64,000 nt of DNA, taken from Pseudomonas guariconensis (GTDB lineage: Bacteria > Pseudomonadota > Gammaproteobacteria > Pseudomonadales > Pseudomonadaceae). The stretch covers positions 62,001-126,000 of the forward strand of contig NZ_JAMYBK010000008.1 in the NCBI RefSeq assembly GCF_024127895.1, in the 5' to 3' direction. A model generated the notes under the pieces. That model was given only the letters and a program-made list of their open reading frames with translations, searched no databases and was not told the origin of the DNA. Below are positions 60,811 to 64,000 of this stretch, piece by piece; positions within the stretch are counted from its first letter, which is position 1; every line of letters begins with the position of its first letter. The translations under genes and the position numbers were made by a program.

Positions 60811-61872
60811 CTATTTGGTGGGTTTCGCCAAGGCTCCAACTCGGCGATATACCCGCTCGGTGATGTCGCCTTTGGTGTGGCCCAGCAGAAGACTGGCGTG
60901 GTCGACGTCGGTGATTTCCGAAGCTGCTTTTGGGCGGATGTCGCGGAACTGGAACTGGCTGATTCGGCCTGCCAGCACCTGGTCGCCGGCAGCGACTGCC
61001 TCCTTAACCGCTTCCTCCCTGGCGTCGTCCCAGCGGCGGCGAAGCATCGGCGCCGTTACCCGTTTTCCGTTTTCGGTTAGGAGTAGGTACGGCGAGCTAT
61101 GCGGCCTGTTCCGCTCCAGTATCTTCCTGATGAGCGCGCCCAGGCTGCTCTCCACGCCATCCACCTCGAGCATGATCCGCAGCTTCTTGTGGGTCTTCTT
61201 CTGTTTCACGCCAAGGGCATTGCCCTCGATGTCATCCCTCCTCATTACCAGCACGTCCGCCGGCCGCTGGCCTGTCAAATACGCCAAGTCCATGGCGTCC
61301 TTCAATTCGTCCACCGCTTTGGCATACACCGCGTTCCAGATCGCGTCATTGGCGTAGAAGTCCCGCGGCACCTCTTTGTTCTTGCGCACACCCTGACACG
61401 GGTTCTCGTTGGTGGTAAGCCCCCATTCCCGGGCGATGTTGAAAATGTGCGACAGGGTGGCGATCTCGCGATTCGCCCTGACCGGCGCTGTCCTGGCGTC
61501 GCGGTACTTCGCCACATGCGCAGGCGTAATCCCGTCGATTGGCGCCTTTTCGAAGTAATTGCGCAGCTGGCGTATCTCGGCCAGGTTGTCCTTCTGGGTG
61601 CGCGCCGCCTTCTTCGGGATGATGTCGCGCTCGTAGCGGTCGAAGATCGCACCCATGGTAACCAGGTCCTTCGGCTTTTCCTTCGCCTCCAGCTCGGCCC
61701 ACTTCAGTCTCGCCAGGCTCAGGTCGGTGCCCAGCGGCACCGGTTTCCCTGACTTGTCGAGGTAGAAGTAGCTGATCCACTCCTTGCCAGGGTTTTTCTT
61801 GCTCTTGCTGGTGCGCTTGCGCCGGTACATGCCCGGCGGCAAGCCCCGATTCTCGGTCTTCCTTGGGCGCAT
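60811..61872 (-). CDS. Phage-type tyrosine recombinase (integrase)
   Basis: 353 residues. A core-binding domain (about 75-155, NLAEIRQLRNYFEKAPIDGITPAHV) precedes the catalytic domain: Arg I in LTGQRPADVLVM, FRDIRPKAASE with the second Arg, LGHTKG with the His, and the nucleophile Tyr in ITERVYRR. The usual HxxR box His is Arg here (RDIR), a variant I have seen in Pseudomonas phage integrases. The gene points at the tRNA and is the last of a leftward run of small genes. The ATG follows AAGGTGAGGTGA. Confidence 0.95.
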   Translation of the reverse strand: MRPRKTENRGLPPGMYRRKRTSKSKKNPGKEWISYFYLDKSGKPVPLGTDLSLARLKWAELEAKEKPKDLVTMGAIFDRYERDIIPKKAARTQKDNLAEIRQLRNYFEKAPIDGITPAHVAKYRDARTAPVRANREIATLSHIFNIAREWGLTTNENPCQGVRKNKEVPRDFYANDAIWNAVYAKAVDELKDAMDLAYLTGQRPADVLVMRRDDIEGNALGVKQKKTHKKLRIMLEVDGVESSLGALIRKILERNRPHSSPYLLLTENGKRVTAPMLRRRWDDAREEAVKEAVAAGDQVLAGRISQFQFRDIRPKAASEITDVDHASLLLGHTKGDITERVYRRVGALAKPTK

Positions 61873-61873
61873 T

Positions 61874-62116
61874 TCACCTCACCTTCGAAATGTCTGGTGT
61901 CCACGTTGGGGCGGCTGGCAGCGGTGGCTTCATCGGCACCACTTCAAGAGCCACGCCCAGCTTCATGCGAACGTAGTGGCGACCAACCAGTGGGCGCCCG
62001 CTTCGGGTTTCAACGAATACCCAGCCACGTTCTTCGAGCCAGCGGCGCTGGTAGCCCCTGGCCTTGTAGCCGGTCAGTTCGGCCAGCTCTTCGTCCGAAA
62101 GGATCTCGGTTTCCAT
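61874..62116 (-). CDS. DUF4224 protein, possible excisionase
   Basis: 80 residues. The N-terminal LSDEELAELTGYKARGYQRRWLEERGW and a following GRPLVGRHYVR match the short DUF4224 phage family, which commonly lies beside integrase genes. The size, basic character and position one base before the integrase suggest a recombination directionality factor, but that is an inference. Confidence 0.8.
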   Translation of the reverse strand: METEILSDEELAELTGYKARGYQRRWLEERGWVFVETRSGRPLVGRHYVRMKLGVALEVVPMKPPLPAAPTWTPDISKVR

Positions 62117-62155
62117 GGGATGGTCTCCACGCCGCCGGTGGCGGCAGGTTGGTGG

Positions 62156-62479
62156 TCAGTCCAGTTGGTAGTAGACGTAGCAGTCGACGCCCTGGTCCTT
62201 GAGCGACCGGTACATGGCCTGCACGCCGACGTACCGACGGTTGCCGATTCCTGCGAACGGCACTGACAGGTGCAGGCCTCGCGGGTGATAGGTGCTGGCC
62301 GGGTAGACCTCGCCAGGCAGGCCTTTGATCTGGCTGGCGCGCAGACCGCGCAGGGGGATGACAACCCGGTCCAGGTTGGCGCTGCCCCCATCATCGGTGC
62401 ACGCAGCGGCTGCGGCCTTGCCTGCCTCAGTCGCGATCCGGATCTTTGCAGGCAGGCTGGCAAGCTCTTCTTTCGTCAT
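62156..62479 (-). CDS. Phage-like hypothetical protein, 107 aa
   Basis: Begins MTKEELASLPAKIRIATEAGKAAAAA; the rest (VVIPLRGLRASQIKGLPGEVYPASTYHPRGLHLSVPF) has no motif known to me. A GGAGAGC lies before the ATG. Soluble, slightly basic, between the methyltransferase and DUF4224 genes with 39- and 58-base gaps. Function unknown. Confidence 0.7.
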   Translation of the reverse strand: MTKEELASLPAKIRIATEAGKAAAAACTDDGGSANLDRVVIPLRGLRASQIKGLPGEVYPASTYHPRGLHLSVPFAGIGNRRYVGVQAMYRSLKDQGVDCYVYYQLD

Positions 62480-62537
62480 GGCAATAGCTCTCCATGCCCG
62501 TGCATGTATGCGGCGGGCTTGAGTAGTAGGGGAAGGG

Positions 62538-63017
62538 TTAAGCTGGGCGCTTCATGAAGGTGATCCAGTGCGTCTTTTCGCGCTTACCGGACTTGTGGCC
62601 AAACAGGGGCTTTTCGGGGGTGAGGGCCAGCAACTCACTCACCAGCACCTGGGTTTCGTTCCACTTGAAGATCAAGATTCCTTCGGGCTCCAGAACGCGG
62701 AAGCACTCAGCAAAGCCCTGGCGGATGTCCTCTCGCCAGTCGCTTGTGAGCACGCCGTACTTGGCCCGCATCCAGCTATCTACACCGGCTCGAGTCAGGT
62801 GCGGTGGGTCAAACACGACCAGGCGGAAGCTTGAGGCCTCGAAGGGCAATTGGCGGAAGTCCATCAGCACGTCAGGCTCTACCTTCAGCACCCGGCCATC
62901 GCAGAGCAGGTGCTCCTCGTCACGGATGTCGCCGAAGAGGGCGCGCTGGTCCTGCTTGTCGAACCACATCATGCGGCTGGCGCTGCAGGGGTCGAGTACC
63001 TTGGCTGTCGCGCTCAT
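62538..63017 (-). CDS. Phage-type class I SAM-dependent methyltransferase
   Basis: 159 residues. VLDPCSASRMMWFDKQD supplies an atypical SAM-binding start, and LVVFDPPHLTRAG the catalytic (N/D)PP(Y/H) motif, as DPPH; FRVLEPEGILIFKW follows the Rossmann pattern. Such short proteins are frequent in Pseudomonas phages and may methylate DNA. ATG chosen at 63017 after AGGTGG; a GTG nine bases earlier is possible. Its ATG overlaps the microORF stop (TGATG). Confidence 0.85.
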   Translation of the reverse strand: MSATAKVLDPCSASRMMWFDKQDQRALFGDIRDEEHLLCDGRVLKVEPDVLMDFRQLPFEASSFRLVVFDPPHLTRAGVDSWMRAKYGVLTSDWREDIRQGFAECFRVLEPEGILIFKWNETQVLVSELLALTPEKPLFGHKSGKREKTHWITFMKRPA

Positions 63018-63067
63018 CACGGCCACCTGTAGATCATATAGGCCATGTACATCAGGGGCAGGATCAT
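63017..63067 (-). CDS. 16-residue hydrophobic microprotein
   Basis: The reading frame MILPLMYMAYMIYRWP is open between two coupling sites: its ATG overlaps the previous stop (ATGA) with AAGGAG in front, and its TGA overlaps the methyltransferase ATG (TGATG). The peptide is almost all hydrophobic or aromatic with a single Arg near its end, as for a tiny membrane peptide. Alternatively it is only a translation-coupling leader. No homologue can be named. Confidence 0.55.
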   Translation of the reverse strand: MILPLMYMAYMIYRWP

Positions 63068-63165
63068 GGCTGCTTCTCCTTCGGCGGATGAACCGGGCAA
63101 GGCCAGCGCAGCGAGCCGTCGCCGGATGGGCAGGTGCAGGTCTTCACTTCGATCAGGTCGGTCAT
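63064..63165 (-). CDS. Small phage protein, 33 aa, with Cys pairs
   Basis: MTDLIEVKTCTCPSGDG then SLRWPCPVHPPKEKQP. The spacing C-x-C ... C-x-x-H could hold a zinc ion. ATG overlaps the preceding stop (ATGA), with GGAG nine bases before. Function unknown. Confidence 0.65.
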   Translation of the reverse strand: MTDLIEVKTCTCPSGDGSLRWPCPVHPPKEKQP

Positions 63166-63362
63166 GGGCGGCGCTCCAATGTCAGTCCGAAGGGGCGGTA
63201 GTTGGGCGTTTTTCGCGCCCACTTGTAACGACCGCCGCCAGTCCACCCAGCCTTGCCAGGTATCAGGATCGGCATCGACTCCCACCAGAACCATTCGCCG
63301 TCGCTGTCCTGGGCAAGCCATTCGGCCCACTCTGGCGCGTCGATCCAATGCGGTTTGCTCAC
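63162..63362 (-). CDS. Small phage protein, 66 aa, Trp-rich
   Basis: GTG start (SKPHWIDAPEWAEWLAQDSDGEWFWWESMP) overlapping the preceding stop as GTGA. The first half has seven Trp and is acidic; the second half is basic. This pattern is common among small phage proteins of unknown use. Confidence 0.75.
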   Translation of the reverse strand: MSKPHWIDAPEWAEWLAQDSDGEWFWWESMPILIPGKAGWTGGGRYKWARKTPNYRPFGLTLERRP

Positions 63363-63628
63363 AGCTGATACCTCTCATCAATCCAGCGCCCAGGCGCCAG
63401 AGCGGGTGTAGGTTCGGGTTGGGTTTCGTGCGGGGAGAGCTGTCGCTCGTTGCCGGCCTGGAGCTGGCTGTCGGGGATGCAGCTGATTCCGCCCTTGTAG
63501 ATGTTCTCGCTGTAAATCCAGCAGGTTACGGAACGCTTCTGATCTCGGATCACCTCAACGCTCCAGGTCAATTGTTCTGCGCTGGCGCCGGTGGCCAGCA
63601 GCAGGAGGCAGAGGGCGAGGCGGGTCAT
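63359..63628 (-). CDS. Small secreted phage protein, 89 aa
   Basis: A Sec signal peptide (MTRLALCLLLLATGASA) with cleavage before EQLTW is clear; the mature part has two Cys (SVTCWIYS and GISCIPDS) that may form a disulfide in the periplasm. ATG overlaps the preceding stop as ATGA. Function unknown; exported proteins next to integrase may be moron-like. Confidence 0.75.
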   Translation of the reverse strand: MTRLALCLLLLATGASAEQLTWSVEVIRDQKRSVTCWIYSENIYKGGISCIPDSQLQAGNERQLSPHETQPEPTPALAPGRWIDERYQL

Positions 63629-64000
63629 GTGGTGAGCTCCAGTTGTGGGGCGGCCTTGGCAGCCAGTTCAGCGACGACGATGGCGTAGGCCTCGGGGTGT
63701 TGCTTATCGAATGGCGGCATGTTCTCGGTTTCGATCCAGGTTCCACGCACTGACCCGCGATCAAGCCAGCCAGGTTCGATGCCCCTTGGTCGCGTCCAGG
63801 CGGTCGGACTGATGCCGAGTTCCTGAATCTGCTTGGCCGCGATGTGACCCTGCGATCGCAGCAAGGCGATCACCCGCAGCGCTGCTTCCTTCCAGGGTGT
63901 GAGGCTGACCGGGGAGGGGACGCCGGCCTGGTGTGCACCAACCGCCATTGGCACCCGGCATCGCTCTGCCGGGTTCCAGTCGAACAGGTGCAGGTACTCT
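63625..64000 (-). CDS. Phage-like hypothetical protein, N-terminus outside window
   Basis: The frame is open from the window edge; the visible part begins EYLHLFDWNPAERCRV. An internal GTG at 63954 would give 109 residues, but the upstream part looks coding. SLTPWKEAALRVIALLRSQGHIAAKQIQELGISPTAW resembles a winged-helix-like stretch, so it may bind DNA. It overlaps the secreted protein gene as ATGA. Confidence 0.7.
   Translation of the reverse strand, partial: EYLHLFDWNPAERCRVPMAVGAHQAGVPSPVSLTPWKEAALRVIALLRSQGHIAAKQIQELGISPTAWTRPRGIEPGWLDRGSVRGTWIETENMPPFDKQHPEAYAIVVAELAAKAAPQLELTT

Noticed and set aside
60811-64000. Complete prophage
   Set aside because: Only the integrase end is visible; capsid, tail and lysis genes and the second attachment site are not in the window.

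Overview
The window is a high-GC (by eye about 64 percent) chromosomal segment of a Pseudomonas, most likely of the P. putida/P. entomophila group. Evidence is the gene order nudJ-mnmA-hflD-purB, the divergent monomeric and dimeric isocitrate dehydrogenases, cspD/clpS-clpA-infA-bpt-aat-ftsK-lolA-rarA-crcB-serS-cysG, the tusDCBE cluster, and REP elements with the core GCGGGC-N2-GCCCGC. The many long antisense frames are GC-bias shadows and were left out.

Layout. (1) 1-7762: a minus-strand catabolic operon (aldehyde dehydrogenase, M19-like dipeptidase homologue, BCCT transporter, an unrecognised 564-residue protein, DUF3726 protein, RidA) with a divergent LysR regulator and a TTGCG-N10-CGCAA dyad between them. 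Substrate unknown; the BCCT carrier suggests a betaine-like compound. (2) 7871-10369: dienoyl-CoA-isomerase-like crotonase, nudC and a TSUP permease. (3) 10545-17107: polyamine region, with a puuB-puuR-puuA-like operon under a large inverted repeat, a second LysR regulator, then agmatine deiminase coupled to an orphan polyamine-binding protein. (4) 17246-24898: topB, then nudJ-mnmA-hflD-purB-roxA-GNAT in one direction. (5) 25058-34280: idh/icd, cspD, and the N-degron set clpS, clpA, bpt, aat around infA. (6) 34281-42186: ftsK behind a LexA-box candidate, lolA, rarA, crcB, serS, cysG.

(7) 42203-54595 looks like an accessory catabolic block between housekeeping genes. A leftward unit encodes an SCP-x-like thiolase, an acyl-CoA ligase and two PPC/DUF296 proteins, with an OprD-type porin beyond a terminator. 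A rightward unit encodes a TRAP transporter (Tat-exported DctP, fused DctQM) and a short-chain dehydrogenase. The two units diverge from a 397-bp spacer with two excellent sigma-54 -24/-12 promoters facing away from each other and a compact nest of inverted repeats between them. A sigma-54 activator lacking a sensor domain, a LysR regulator and a second dehydrogenase lie at the right end. I rate this as the most interesting system: a sigma-54-switched pathway that imports a carboxylate, activates it as a CoA ester and cleaves it, with a histidine-bearing and a histidine-less PPC protein translationally coupled to the thiolase and ligase.

(8) 54629-60487: glutathionyl-hydroquinone reductase, ybiB, tusEBCD, a nucleobase permease and a YccA-type protein. 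(9) 60612-64000: tRNA-Ser(UGA), followed by a tyrosine integrase and a tightly overlapping set of small phage-like genes running out of the window: one end of an integrated prophage or element. It includes a 16-codon hydrophobic microORF sandwiched by stop/start overlaps.
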